DNA of 64,000 nt from Macrotis lagotis (lineage: Eukaryota > Chordata > Mammalia > Peramelemorphia > Peramelidae). Positions within the stretch are counted from its first letter, which is position 1, and each line of letters starts with the position of its first letter. The stretch lies in NCBI RefSeq assembly GCF_037893015.1, contig NC_133665.1, forward strand, positions 107,691,971 through 107,755,970, given 5' to 3'. The notes beneath the pieces are model-generated. The model worked only from the letters and a program-made list of their open reading frames with translations. It did not search any database and had not been told where the DNA came from. The position numbers and the translations under genes were made by a program. Positions 53,335-63,484 of the stretch are shown one piece after another.

Positions 53335-53480
53335 TGTTAGGTTTTAGAGATCATCTATTCCAGCATCATTTATAGGTGAAGAAACTGAGGTCCTGAAAAG
53401 CTAAGGGGCTTGCCTCCAAGTCATACTGGAAAGTAGGGGGCTTAACCCAGGTTTTTGGTTCAAAATCCACAGCACAATGC
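53335..53480. mobile_element. CR1/L3-like fragment
   Basis: gtgaagaaactgaggtcctgaaaagctaaggggcttgcctcc, gggggcttaacccagg. Confidence 0.6.
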
Positions 53481-53489
53481 TGCTATTGG

Positions 53490-53708
53490 CTTTATTTCTT
53501 CCTTCTCCTATTCTATTCTCCTCCTTCTCTCCTCATCCATTTCTTTTTCTTTCTTTCTTCCTTTCTCTTCCTTCCCTTCCTTTCTTCCCTTCTGTCCCCT
53601 CACCTCACATCTGTTCCTCTCTCTTCCTCTTCTCTTTTATTCTATTCTCTTCTACTCTCTCTCTCTGTCTCTGTCTCTCAGTCTCAGTCTGTCTCTATGT
53701 CTCTTCTC
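53490..53708. repeat. Pyrimidine-rich tract with (TCTG)n
   Basis: cttccttctcct, ttcttttctttctttcttcc, then tctctctctctgtctctgtctctc. The frames of 97 and 146 residues here are low complexity and then run into the SINE. Confidence 0.9.
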
Positions 53709-53723
53709 TAAATTTCTCCCCAG

Positions 53724-54039
53724 GGCAGCTAGGTGGCACAGTGGATAGAGCACTGGCCTTGGAGTCAGAAGCACAGGAGTTCAAATCCAGCCTCTATGAC
53801 TCGACTCTTACTAGCTGTGTGACCTTGGGAAAGTCACATAATCCTAATTGTCTGTCATCCAGGGTCATTTCCAGTTGTACTGATTCATATTTGGCCATAG
53901 CACCCAGATGGCTCTAGAGGAGAAAGTGAGGTTGGTGACCTAGCACAGCACCCCGTCACTCAAATCCAATTCATGTACTTGTCTTGGCATCACCAACCTG
54001 ATGTCATGGTCTCCTTCAAAAATGAAGGACAAACATTAT
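53724..54039 (+). mobile_element. Marsupial SINE (ggacaaacaac-tail type), full length with TSD
   Basis: Best full copy in the window: ggcagctaggtggcacagtggatagagcactgg head, B box gagttcaaatcc, agctgtgtgaccttgggaaagtcac, catttccagttgtactgattcatatttggcc, then aggagaaagtgaggttggtgacc, and ctgatgtcatgg tail with aatgaaggacaaac. Flanks 53709-53723 and 54040-54054 match at 13 of 15 (taaa..tctccccag). Confidence 0.96.
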
Positions 54040-54059
54040 TAAACCTCTCCCCAGAAGGA

Positions 54060-54440
54060 CAGAAAAATGATTTGACAGACAACAGTAGCAGCTCCTGAAG
54101 ACCTAGCACAGTGGAACGAGAAATGTGAGAAAGACAATCCAAAGGCTTAGACTACATTGCCTCGACTTTTAGTTTGTCCAAGTTTCTTAGCTTAGGAATG
54201 TCTGGATATGAGGATGATTCCCACTGAAGGGGGAGCAGAAGAAAGGGAAGTATAGAGAAGAGCTGTTTCTGAGAAGCTCTGAAGGACTTAGAAAGATGGT
54301 TCTCCCTCTCTTGTAGACTTTCCTATTGACCTGCAACTTATTTGCTATGAATATTTAGGATTAAGTGACCTGTTCCACTGACACTGATTGAAATCTGTTG
54401 CCTATTTGTGCTGAGGGGAAAGTGGAAGGAAGCAGGACCA
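54060..54440. other. Unassigned non-coding stretch
   Basis: Nothing recognised. Confidence 0.45.
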
Positions 54441-54444
54441 TGGG

Positions 54445-54605
54445 ATCAGAGATCTATAATTGCAAGGGGTCTCATGCAACATCTAGCCCAACCTTCTCAG
54501 TTTATAGATGGGAGGTTATATCACTTACCCAAGGTCACAAAGGTAGTAAGTGGCAGGGCTAGATTTGAACCCAGGTTTTCTGACTTGAGTCAGTGCTGTT
54601 AATAC
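54445..54605. mobile_element. CR1/L3- or MIR-like fragment
   Basis: agagatctataattgcaagg, acatctagcccaaccttctcagtttatagatggg, acccaaggtcacaaaggtagtaagtggcaggg. Confidence 0.65.
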
Positions 54606-54793
54606 CATGTTGTTTTCCATTGGTTTCTTATGGATGCAGTCCTTTCCACAAGCAGAGGGCTCAGCTTGGAAAGATGGAAGTAAGGGAGTTGTTCTCTGTC
54701 CAGGCGTGATCAAAGGAATAGGTCTTATGAGCAAAGGGGCTCCACTGGGGGCAACAGGGTGTGTGAGGTGCCCAGTTTTTCCTCCTGATTGTT

Positions 54794-54948
54794 TTTTTTT
54801 TTTTTAGTTTTTGCAAGGCAGTGGGGTTAAGTGGCTTGCCCAAGGCCACATGGCTAGGTAATTATTAAGTATCTGAGGCCGGATTTGAACTCAGGTACTC
54901 CTGACTCCAAAGCCAGTGCTCTATCCACTGTGCCACCTAGCCACCCCT
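54794..54948 (-). mobile_element. Young marsupial SINE, antisense, TSD
   Basis: T13 tail, gtttttgcaaggcagtggggttaagtggcttgccc, gtaattattaagtatctgaggccgg, ccacctagccacccct head. A perfect 12-bp duplication ctcctgattgtt lies at 54782-54793 and 54949-54960. Confidence 0.96.
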
Positions 54949-55004
54949 CTCCTGATTGTTCTTGCTACCAATTTCTCTCTTATAACATCTTCTAGACACA
55001 TCCC

Positions 55005-55335
55005 TCCCAGACCAAGCAAAAAATAAATTTCAGATTCATCTATTCCTATGCTCAAACTTTTACATCATTTCTTATTGTTACTGCCTCCTCTAAAATCCTT
55101 AATCTGCCATTCAATGCACTAGCATCTCTCCATGATCCTCTTCTCCAGTTGTTCTCATCTCCTTAGAGTCTTCTTGCTGCCTCTTACCCTTATCTCATGC
55201 ACAATTCAGCCTGACCTCTTCCAGGAAGTCTTCCCTGCTCTCTTCCTTCTCTGACTTCCCAGGACTCTCATAGTCAGAATCATATTGTCCCAACAGACTG
55301 TTCTCAGTTATTCTCATACCTTACATATCTTAGGA
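55005..55335 (+). mobile_element. L2 fragment
   Basis: atgctcaaacttttacatca, aaatccttaatctgccattcaatgcactagc, ttcagcctgacctcttccaggaagtcttccctgc. Confidence 0.8.
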
Positions 55336-55379
55336 GGGAGTCAGAAAAGGGATTGGGTTATAAATATCAACCAGAAGGA

Positions 55380-55505
55380 AGCTCAGAGGACATTTAATTC
55401 AACTTCCCTCCTTTTATAGTTCATGAAATTCATAAAAGTAATAAGCACCACACCTAGGTTTGGAACTCAGGTTCTCCAATCTCTAGTCTGTGTTCTTTTA
55501 ATCAT
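55380..55505. mobile_element. CR1/L3-like fragment
   Basis: gaagctcagaggacatttaattcaacttcc, taagcaccacacctaggtttggaactcagg. Confidence 0.5.
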
Positions 55506-55518
55506 ATGTTTTGTTGTA

Positions 55519-55705
55519 TATATGCAGAGATACTGGAATGGTTTGCCATTTCCTTTTCCAGTTCATTTTACAGATGAGGAAACTGAGGTCAACAGGGTTA
55601 ATGACTTTCCCAGTATCTCACAGCTAGTAAGTGCCCGAGGTCGTATTTGAACTCTTCCTGACTCTAAATTCAGTGCTTTATCCAATGTAATATCCAGCTT
55701 TCCCC
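55519..55705 (-). mobile_element. Marsupial SINE (gactgaacaac-tail type), antisense, partial
   Basis: agatactggaatggtttgccatttccttttccag, cagatgaggaaactgaggtcaacaggg, cacagctagtaagtgcccgaggtc. The tail is missing. Confidence 0.88.
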
Positions 55706-55789
55706 TTCCCTATACTAAAGAGATCTTGACTTAAATCAAAGGATTTAGACACAAAACACATCTGTACTACTTAATAAATATTTGTTGAC

Positions 55790-55980
55790 TTAACGCAGCA
55801 ACTTGACATCAGAGGTCCTGGGCACAATGTCCATCTTTGTTACTACCAATTTTATCTTAGACAAGTAGTTTCTACTCTTTGAAATTCAGCCCTCCCTCAG
55901 CCCTATAAAATGGTGGCATTGAATTAGATGATCCTTAAATCCCTTCCTAGCTCCAATTCTGTGATCCCCTCCCTGGTCTT
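55790..55980 (+). mobile_element. MIR fragment
   Basis: gacatcagaggtcctgggcac, tagacaagtagtttctac, tggcattgaattagatgatccttaaatcccttcctagctcc. Confidence 0.7.
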
Positions 55981-56099
55981 TTTGCTACATAGGATCTCAG
56001 ATTCTCAGTTGCATCACCCTGGACAAGTTGTTGACATCTCTGATCCTTTGTAGGGAGTAATGAGAGGGGATTAGGAGATATCATTTATCTAGCACCCAA

Positions 56100-56400
56100 G
56101 TTCCCAGTTGTGTTTCCTGTTAACTAATGAAATGATTATAAGTCACTTTGTGAAGAACTCTAATTGCTACTAATTGGTCCCAGTTTTGGTAACAATAATG
56201 CTATTTGCATATCACTGCTTTTCCCCAGAGAATCTTAAAAATGATTCAAATGAGTCAAGGGGCCATTTGGTCCGATTTCAGAAATGGGGTGATGGGCCTG
56301 GAGTTGATGTGACCAGGACCAGAGCCAGCATCATTGTTACTGAATTCATACCCTACTAGGGAACTGGTCTCCTAGATGGCCCCTTGACCGCACAGCAATG
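56100..56400. promoter_or_regulatory. Candidate conserved element 16 (SOX/POU words)
   Basis: Repeat-free. GTTAACTAATGAAATGATTATAAG, CTAATTGCTACTAATTGG, then AACAATAATG followed by a perfect octamer ATTTGCAT at 56213-56220. The right half has GATTTCAGAAATGGGG and a GGGGCCA repeat pair. Confidence 0.42.
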
Positions 56401-57180
56401 GTGGGTGGCAGATAGTGCAGAAGCCAGTTAAGTTGAAAGAGAGGTTAGGAAGCCATGCTTTAGGATCAGAGATCCTTAAGACTCTGAAGATAAGGTGGAA
56501 TCTCTTTCTCTCTTCCTCAGTTCCCAGACCATGGGATATAGAGTATTGGCAGGGAGGAGAAACTGGACTTCTGCCAGAGGATGAGAAAAAGTCAAGGCCC
56601 TGGGCCTGATGAAGCTATTTGTTTTCCCTAGGGGATGGGCTATTTGGCAGTTAATGGAATAGAAATAAATGAAGAGCCCTCAAGATCTCTCCCTCAATTA
56701 AACCCTGTGCCTAGTAACTCCTACCCTCTTTGGGAGCCAAGACCTAAAATTCCAGAAGGCCTAACCCCAGCTTTGGTCCAGGGCTCCCTGTGTAATCTCA
56801 AAGACCTTTATCTGCATCTCTCTGTCCCCCTTTATAGGAGGAAGGACAGTCAGTTTGGCCTCTCCACATTTTAGAAGAATGGACAAGCTGATACCTTTAA
56901 GGAAAGAGATTTGGGAATGGCCTAAATAGTCTGGTTCTGCCTTTCAAGGCTTTAGGAAAGTGAATATTTGAAGGTTTCCAATCCTGCTTCTCTTTCCATT
57001 CCCCAAAAGCTCAGGTTTACTTTCCTCATCCTTAGTCATCAATTAACTAATATGTGCTGAACAAATCCTTATGCTGAATGTGGCCTTTGTCTCTGTTGTC
57101 TGTAGGGAAACTGGAGGAGAAGCAGAGCCAAGACCTTCTTGCTTTGAGAAGATCACTTCTGAGAGAGAAAGGACTAACCA
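56401..57180. other. Unassigned non-coding stretch
   Basis: Nothing recognised. Frames of 60-80 residues show no domain. Confidence 0.45.
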
Positions 57181-57183
57181 GGA

Positions 57184-57412
57184 AGCTAGGTAATACAGAT
57201 GATAGAGGGCCAAGTCTGGAATCAGGATGATCTGAGTTCAAATGTGACTTCAGAAACTTATTAGTATGTGACACTTCACTTTTTTGCCTCATTTTCCTCA
57301 TCTGTAAAATGAGCTAGAGAAGGAAATGGCAAACCACTCCAGTGTCTCTGCTAAGAAAATTCCAAAAGAGGTCACGAAGACTCACACATGACTGAAACAA
57401 CTGAACAATAAA
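57184..57412 (+). mobile_element. Marsupial SINE (gactgaacaac-tail type)
   Basis: aggtaatacagatgatagagggcc head, gagttcaaatgtgac, cctcattttcctcatctgtaaaatgagctagagaagg, aaaccactccagtgtctctgc, gactgaaacaactgaacaataaaa. Confidence 0.93.
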
Positions 57413-57654
57413 AGGAAACTATCAATGCTGATCTAGATGGAACTGACTCTAAGGATTGCAGAGGAGAGAGAAACAGGGCTAAGTAAAGGTAATGAGGAAA
57501 GACTTTCCAGAGAAGGAAGAATGGAGACAGGTCTTAAAAAATTGCTTTCACTTAGGCTAATTGAAGATAGGGCAAAATAAATAGAGTGTAAGGAATAGTC
57601 AAAATGTTTATTAAATGAATAAGGTTGAGCTAGGTCCATTCTTAGAAGGAAATC
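57413..57654. other. Unassigned non-coding stretch
   Basis: Nothing recognised. Confidence 0.4.
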
Positions 57655-57885
57655 AAGCAGTTAGGTGGTCCAGTGCCCAGATTGCTACTTGGAGTCACAA
57701 AGCCCTGAATTCAAATCCTTCCTTGCTGGGTGACCTTGCTTTTTTTATCTTTATCTGTTAAATGAGGATAATCATAACCTTTACCTTAAAGCATTGTTAA
57801 GAAGATCAAGTGAGATAATATATGCAAAGCACTATGTAAACCTTAAAGTGTTATTTAAATGTCAATGGTCATTATTATTATAACA
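57655..57885 (+). mobile_element. tRNA-derived SINE, old
   Basis: agcagttaggtggtccagtgcccag head, gaattcaaatcc, then aatgaggataatcataacctttacc, aagatcaagtgagataatatatgcaaagcactatg and a cattattatta tail. Confidence 0.88.
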
Positions 57886-57944
57886 TACCTGAACCTTTTC
57901 CTTGGAACTCTGGGTCCAGGTCACAGAGCAGGTCTTGGAGTCCT

Positions 57945-58039
57945 AGATTCATAAATTTAAGATGAAAGAGACCTTAGAGACTGTCTCCTCAAACCCCTTC
58001 AAGTAATAGAGGAGGCTGAAAGGTGAATTGATTTGTCCA

Positions 58040-58040
<1 letters not shown>
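57945..58040. mobile_element. CR1/L3-like fragment
   Basis: agattcataaatttaagatgaaagagaccttagagactgtctcctcaaaccccttc. Confidence 0.6.

Positions 58041-58082
<42 letters not shown>
58041..58082 (+). repeat. (CT)n then (CA)n microsatellite
   Basis: About 9 ct units run directly into about 12 ca units. Confidence 0.98.
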
Positions 58083-58149
58083 ACTGGATGGAGCAGATTA
58101 GAGACTTTTAAGCATCAGTCAGTTATTCTGAGCTAAGAGGGCCAGGTTA

Positions 58150-58860
58150 AAGAGATACAAGAGAGGGGTTGATGTTGGGGTTTTCAGTGAGGCATGCTCA
58201 GTAAAGGATTTAGAATCTTGATGAGGAGTTGGAGGGGTTCAGTAAATGGTACTGGGGGGCTCAGTGAGAAGATAGAAAGAAAGATCAATGAGAAGAAAGG
58301 AGACTCAAGGAGGTAGATGGGGGTTCTGTGAAAGGATGAACTATTCAGTAAGGGGAATAGGAGCTCTGTGAGAAAAGGAAAGAGTCTATGACGGACATGG
58401 GGACTCATTGTGGGGGTGGGGATTCTGTGAGGATATGAAAAGTTCACTGAGAGAGGGTTCTCTGAGAGGAGGACAGATTTAGTGAGGGAAGGGATTTTGA
58501 GGTATGATGAAAGGGTTAGTGAGGGGGATGGGGACTCAGTGGGAAGATGGGGGCTCTGTGAAAGGATGATGGCTCAGTGAAGGGGGGGGTTGAGAAAAGG
58601 AAAGACACAGTGAAGGAGATAGGGGTTCGAAGAGATGAAGGAAGGTTCAGTGAGGATGGGGACTCAGCGAGAGCCATGGGGGTTCTGTGAGAGAATGAAA
58701 GGCCCAGTGAGAGGGTTGAGGAACTAGTGAGGTGGGTGCAGTATCTGTGAGAGGCTGTAAGATTAGTGAGGGGAAAGGGGTCTCTGAAAGTATGGAGTGT
58801 AAAGTGGAGTGGGGAATTCAAAGAAGGAAACAGGCTTCAGGGAGGGGGATGGGAAGCCAA
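58150..58860 (+). repeat. Decayed G-rich minisatellite, about 20/40-bp unit
   Basis: Many diverged copies of two phrases, tctgtgagaggatgaaa and ctcagtgagggggatgggg, alternate across about 700 bases (for example 58323, 58362, 58421, 58550, 58679, 58741). The minus-strand frames of 87 and 101 residues (SFHRTP-like repeats) are translations of it. Confidence 0.85.
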
Positions 58861-58924
58861 GGAGCCTTTTTGCTCAGTTCCCATTCCCACCTTTTCCCCC
58901 CACCTTCTCCTACTTGCCCCACTC

Positions 58925-59080
58925 AGAAAAGCTGTTTTAACCTTGAGGTTCTCTTATCGACTGCATCTCTCAGAGCTGCTGGGGCTGCGGGCTCCACTGC
59001 TGGAGTGAAATTGTTTTCCATTGTCCAAGAGCTGAGTGGGTTGAGGCTCTGGGGCCTGGCTGGGAAGGGCAGTGAATAGG
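58925..59080. promoter_or_regulatory. Candidate conserved element 17
   Basis: Repeat-free. Two SOX-like words, ATTGTT at 59010-59015 and ATTGT at 59020-59024, start 10 bases apart. TCTTATCGACTGC lies upstream. Confidence 0.28.
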
Positions 59081-59604
59081 AGCCTGGGCTGAGATAGAAA
59101 TCCTGAGGGTTCAGGCACTAATGCAGGCAGCTCATTTCCCAGAGGGTGGCCCCACACCCACCCATTCCAGATTCTCAGTTTCTTTTCCTAGAGGAGCCTC
59201 CATCCACCTCACAGGCACATTGACTCAGACATGCATGTGTAGGCACACTCCATGTATATTGTATAAATTCAAATGTATACATGCATATCCATAAACACCA
59301 TCACAGACACACACACATGCACCAGATTATACAGAAAAATATATAGCTTCATGCAGATGTATTCACTCTAAAGACCTAGAATGTCAAAGCAAAAAAAAAA
59401 AAAAGGTAGTTGGAATAATTTTCTTCAACTGCCACATTTTAAAAACTGGGGAAACTGAAGCCCAAAGAGGACAGGAAGAGATTGAAACTGAAAGCAGGAA
59501 GTAAATGGCAGCAGAGATCACCAACCTGGGTGAACTCCAGTTCTAATTTTATTCATGGACTAAAAGGAAGAGTTTAGACAGCCCCCTCTTCCAGGAGGGG
59601 ATCA
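59081..59604. other. Unassigned; CA-rich patch and poly-A
   Basis: 59215-59330 is rich in acaca/atgca words. A15 run at 59390-59404. 59440-59480 (aaaactggggaaactgaagcccaaagagg) is a MIR trace. Confidence 0.5.
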
Positions 59605-59725
59605 GACCAGAACTGGAAAGGGTCTAAAAGTTATCTAGTCCAAATTCCTGTCATTACAAAAGAGATTGAGGTTCTGAATGGGAGAGGGATTTGTGGGACC
59701 AAGGCCACACAATTTGGAATAGAAT
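59605..59725. mobile_element. CR1/L3-like fragment
   Basis: atcagaccagaactggaaagggtctaaaagttatctagtcc, aagagattgaggttctgaatgg. Confidence 0.65.
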
Positions 59726-59754
59726 GGAAGATGTTTGACATCAGATTCAATTTT

Positions 59755-60040
59755 CTGGGAAAGCTAGGTGAAACAGCGGATAGAACAAAAGTCTTAGAGT
59801 CAGGAGGATCTGAGTTCCAATTCATCATCAGACACCTGACAATGTGTGACCTTGGGAAGTTAATCATAATTATCTCGAATTCATTCCTGATTCATTCATT
59901 CCACTGTACCCAGATGACTCCAGAGTAGAAAGTGAGGTTGATGATGTAGCTCAGCACCCACTCATTGAAATCTAATTCACTTGATTGTTATGGCATCACC
60001 ACCTGATGTCATGGTCTTTTTCAGGGAACGAACAACAAAC
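59755..60040 (+). mobile_element. Marsupial SINE (ggacaaacaac-tail type), decayed
   Basis: gctaggtgaaacagcggatagaac, gtcaggaggatctgagttcc, gtgtgaccttgggaag, agagtagaaagtgaggttgatgatg, acctgatgtcatggtctttttcagggaacgaacaac. Confidence 0.88.
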
Positions 60041-60044
60041 ATCT

Positions 60045-60190
60045 TTTGACTCCCATTACCAACTTTCCAATCTACCATAAATGATCTGTCTCCTCACCTG
60101 AGCTCTCCTAAAACTATCTCTTTAGGATTCTTAGATGCCTATCACTTTCTCCTTGAATTATAATTATTTATACCTTTGTCTTGGATAAGG
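60045..60190 (+). mobile_element. Possible L2 3' fragment
   Basis: tcccattaccaactttccaatctacc and gaattataattatttatacctttgtcttgg are L2-like but short. Confidence 0.4.
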
Positions 60191-60197
60191 CCGTCAT

Positions 60198-60411
60198 GGG
60201 GCAGCTAGGGGGTGCAGTGCATAGAGCCAAATGTAAACTCAGACACTAGCTGTGTAGTCCTGGGCAAGTCACTTAACCCTATTTGCCTTAGTTTCCTCAT
60301 CTATAAAATGAGCTAGAGAAGGAAATGGCAAACCACTCCAGTATCTTTGCCAAGAAACTTCAAATGGCGTCATTAAGAGTCAGATGTGACTGCAAATGAC
60401 TGAATGACAAC
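60198..60411 (+). mobile_element. Marsupial SINE (gactgaacaac-tail type)
   Basis: ggggcagctagggggtgcagtgcatagag head, tcctgggcaagtcacttaaccc, ttcctcatctataaaatgagctagagaaggaaatggc, actccagtatctttgcc, gcaaatgactgaatgacaac. Confidence 0.93.
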
Positions 60412-60499
60412 TTCTCCTCTTACTCTGCTCCATGGGTCCATGTGTCCTCACAGTGTCTAACCTGGAGGTCTGTGCATGGGAGACTCTAAGGATATAAGA

Positions 60500-60685
60500 T
60501 CATAGATTTAGAGTTGAAAGTGACCTTAGAGGTCATCAAGTCCAGTCCCATCATTTTACAGATGAATAAACTGAGATATTAAATGATTTGCCCAAGGTCA
60601 TGCATGTAAAAAAATGTCAAAGATGTAATTCAAACCTGTGTCCTCTGACTCCAAATCCAGTGTTTTTGCTTCTCATTGAAACACA
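60500..60685. mobile_element. CR1/L3-like fragment
   Basis: agatcatagatttagagttgaaagtgaccttagaggtcatcaagtccagtcccatcattttacagatgaataaactgag, ttgcccaaggtcatgc. Confidence 0.75.
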
Positions 60686-61044
60686 CTACATATTTACTTA
60701 ATGTGATACTGCTTTATAGGGCTGTTTCTAGGAGCTGTAGGATAGAAGAAGAAAACAAGGATGGAGAGGGATACCCCCATGTTTCCTGAAAATCTGGGTA
60801 CAACATGACTGGCTCTGATGCCAAGAAAGCTCAGGGCAGTGGGGAAAGATGTTTTCAGAGAAGAGAGGACTAATTACAGGGAGAACATCATGCCTTGTTG
60901 GTATCAGCAACAAGGACCCCTCTCTGCGCTATGCCCAGAAGTGCCCAGCTTTCAGGAGGACCTGGGACAGCTAAGGGAAGTACTTCACAGATGAATAAAC
61001 ATGCCCCATCCCTATCACCTCTCTCTCCTCATTTCCTCCCTCCC
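60686..61044. other. Unassigned non-coding stretch
   Basis: Nothing recognised. Confidence 0.45.
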
Positions 61045-61210
61045 CACAGCTAGTTAATTAGAGTACATTTATTAATCAATTGCCCAGAAGGGCCAAGCCC
61101 TGTGGTATGAACTGAGAGCAGCTAAAAGGGCACAACTCATAAAATATCTCTTTCTCCCTGAGTTTGATAGGAGCAAAAAGGATCCACATCCCAGATAATC
61201 TATGAATATT
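61045..61210. promoter_or_regulatory. Candidate conserved element 18
   Basis: Repeat-free, with AGTTAATTAGAG, TTATTAATCAATTG and CCAGATAATC words. Confidence 0.33.
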
Positions 61211-61249
61211 GTGAAAAAAGAATAAAAAATTCATAAAAGATAATCAAAA

Positions 61250-61370
61250 TGCTGTTAGGGCTGAGAAGACCCTTAATAATAATTTAATAGATAATAGATA
61301 ATAAAATATAATAATATATTATATAGATATTAAGAATATATTCTATAAGAATATAGAATATTTAAGAGCT
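61250..61370. repeat. AT-rich degenerate simple repeat
   Basis: aataataatttaatagataatagataataaaat, then ataatatattatatag and tattctataagaatatagaat. Confidence 0.85.
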
Positions 61371-61374
61371 AGGT

Positions 61375-61535
61375 CAGACCTTAGAGCTGGGAAGGCCCTT
61401 AAAACATTACACCACCTAGTTCAATCTCCTCCTTTTACAGTTGTGAAAAGTTTGGTTCATATATCTGGCACATGTAGTAAGATTCAGGATTTAAACTCAA
61501 GTCTTTCTGATTGCAAGTCCAAATGTAGTGGAAAG
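61375..61535. mobile_element. CR1/L3-like fragment
   Basis: cagaccttagagctgggaaggcccttaaaaca, ctccttttacagttgtgaaaag, gattcaggatttaaactcaagtc. Confidence 0.65.
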
Positions 61536-61740
61536 CACTGAATTTGGAGTCACAGACCTGGGTCCAAATTCTGACTGTGTTACTTATATGAACAAGTCCT
61601 TCTCCTCACCTTATTCCTTTAGTTTCTTTTTTTAGTTTCTTTAGGCTCTTTAGTTTCTTTCTTTTCATTTTATCCACTATCTATAAAGCAAGGGGATCAG
61701 CTAGATGACTTCCAAGGTCCCTTCCATTCTTTAAAGCCTA
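61536..61740 (+). mobile_element. MIR fragment
   Basis: aagcactgaatttggagtcacagacctgggtccaaattctgac, gatcagctagatgacttccaaggtcccttcc, with a repeated tttagtttcttt insert at 61620-61660. Confidence 0.75.
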
Positions 61741-62189
61741 CATTTATTTTAATTCTTCTAATTTAATCTTCTTCAGCAGTTTTTCCAAGTCCTTTTATGT
61801 AATAGAAATTCTGTCTCAGCTAAGTGGAAGGCATGGGATATGGTGACCAGTTTGGGATTAGAACATGCTGGAAGAACCTGGGAGGGTCAGCAGTTATTTG
61901 GGGTCAGAGATCAACCTCTTTGGAAGTCAGGTACAAGCTGGTAGTAGTAAGAGAAAAAAGACTGTGCTTCTCCCCTCTCTCTCTCTTCCCCCACCTTTTT
62001 TTTCCCTCCTTCTCAAACTCTAAAGTGCAGGCTAGGAGAAATGCATTAGGGGACAAGCATCAGACAAGGCCAGACTGAGGAAAGATTACAAGGATAATGG
62101 GTGCCCTTCCTACCAGGCATCTCTCCTTCTAGGAGCTGCTTCCAGTAGTCCCTCACCCTAATAAATCTCTCTGCTAGCCCTTGGGTTCT
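61741..62189. other. Unassigned non-coding stretch
   Basis: Nothing recognised. The 84-residue frame at 61824-62078 shows no domain. Confidence 0.45.
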
Positions 62190-62415
62190 TTTCCCCCACC
62201 CCACACCTTGGAGAGCCCCTCAGGGTGGTGACATCTTCCATTCTGCTCCACTGCAATGGGGCCCGGGTGGGTGAAAATGAATCAGACTCCATTCCCTTCG
62301 CAGTCAGCCAAGATTGCACTATAATTTTGTTTTTAGTCATTCGTGACTGAGACTTTTCTGGTACATTTATTCACTGAGCGTGTTGGCTTGTTTAGCTCTG
62401 CTTGGTTTAAGCTGC
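62190..62415. promoter_or_regulatory. Candidate conserved element 19
   Basis: Repeat-free, with gcaatggggcccgggtg, AATGAATCAGAC, CACTATAATTTTG, TCATTCGTGACTGAG (AP-1/CRE-like) and TTTATTCACTGAGCG. Some CpGs are retained. Confidence 0.38.
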
Positions 62416-62452
62416 CAGGGGGTGGGGGGGTGGATGTGTGGGTGTGGGGGGC
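62416..62452 (+). other. G-quadruplex-capable G-rich run
   Basis: Runs of G5, G7, G3 and G6 separated by short loops. Sequence potential only. Confidence 0.6.
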
Positions 62453-62639
62453 TTTGATACAGGGGAACCTGGAGAGGAAAGGCTCAGGGACTGAGGAATG
62501 GGGCTGTGAGGATGGGTTAGAGAATGGACAGTGGGCTGGAGATGTCAAGCTGGACAGTGACAGAGGGCCATGCAGCAGGGCTAGAGGTCAGTGATGTGGA
62601 GCAGGGAGGCATGCCTGGGATACAGCAAAGGAAACCTGG

Positions 62640-63270
62640 GCCCAGGTGTTACATCTGACTCTTTGCTTCCCTACCTTGCTCATATCTGATTCACTTTTAC
62701 TTTTACACTAGCTCAGTGTGACCCCTCCACTCTTCCAACACCATCATCCTGATAGAGGCTCTCATTACCATCTGCCTGAACTCTTTAAATATCTGGCTCA
62801 CATCTTTCCCTCTACATCCTTCACACTCGAGTGGAATAATATTTTTTATTTATATATAAATATATAAATCTGGACATGCTATTCCTCTTCTCAAAAATCT
62901 GCAGTGGCTCCCTACTGCTGCCCAACAAAGTTCAAACGTCTTTTGCCAGGGATTTCAAGGACTTCCACACTGGCCCTTTATTGACTTTTCTCACTCTGCA
63001 CTCCAACCAAACCAAACTACTACCTGCCCCTTATCACACATCTTACACTTTTGTATTTCTATGCTTTGGTACTGTTCCCTAAGCCTGCTATCTCTCCTTT
63101 TTACTCCTTCCTCAGCTGGTTGAATTCCTACCTATCCTTTAAAGTCTGATTCAAATGCCACCTCCTTTAGGAAGTCTTCCCTGGTGGGAACAACCATTCC
63201 CTTCTGAACCTTAGATTGTACTTTGTTCTGTACCTCTCTAATGTATTTATCATCTTATCTTGGGCATTAT
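62640..63270 (+). mobile_element. L2 LINE 3' part with AT insert
   Basis: catctgactctttgcttccc, tccctctacatccttcac, then an AT patch 62838-62872, then aaaaatctgcagtggctccctactgctgccc, gacttccacactggccc, and taaagtctgattcaaatgccacctcctttaggaagtcttccctgg. Confidence 0.85.
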
Positions 63271-63289
63271 CATTCAAAAAATCACAGAT

Positions 63290-63440
63290 TTCTATGATTT
63301 AGAGGAGAAAGAAACATCAGAAATCATCTGGACTAACCAACTTATTTGATAGATTCAAATTCAGAGAAGTATTGGAGGTCAATCCCCACATATCTCTCCC
63401 AAAGTCACACAAGTCCATCACCCAAGTCCAGGTCCTCATC
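63290..63440. mobile_element. CR1/L3-like fragment
   Basis: tctatgatttagaggagaaagaaacatcagaaatcatctgg, ttcaaattcagagaagtattggagg, caaagtcacacaagtcc. Confidence 0.5.
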
Positions 63441-63484
63441 CTTTCACCAACTATTCCATGTCAATGGCCTTCTATTTGACCTAC

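Noticed and set aside
53724..53800. tRNA-like head of SINEs as tRNA genes
   Set aside because: Only the A- and B-box-like parts are present, attached to a SINE body; no cloverleaf with anticodon arm that I can support.
58184..58821. Minus-strand frames with SFHRTP-like repeats
   Set aside because: Translation of the G-rich minisatellite.
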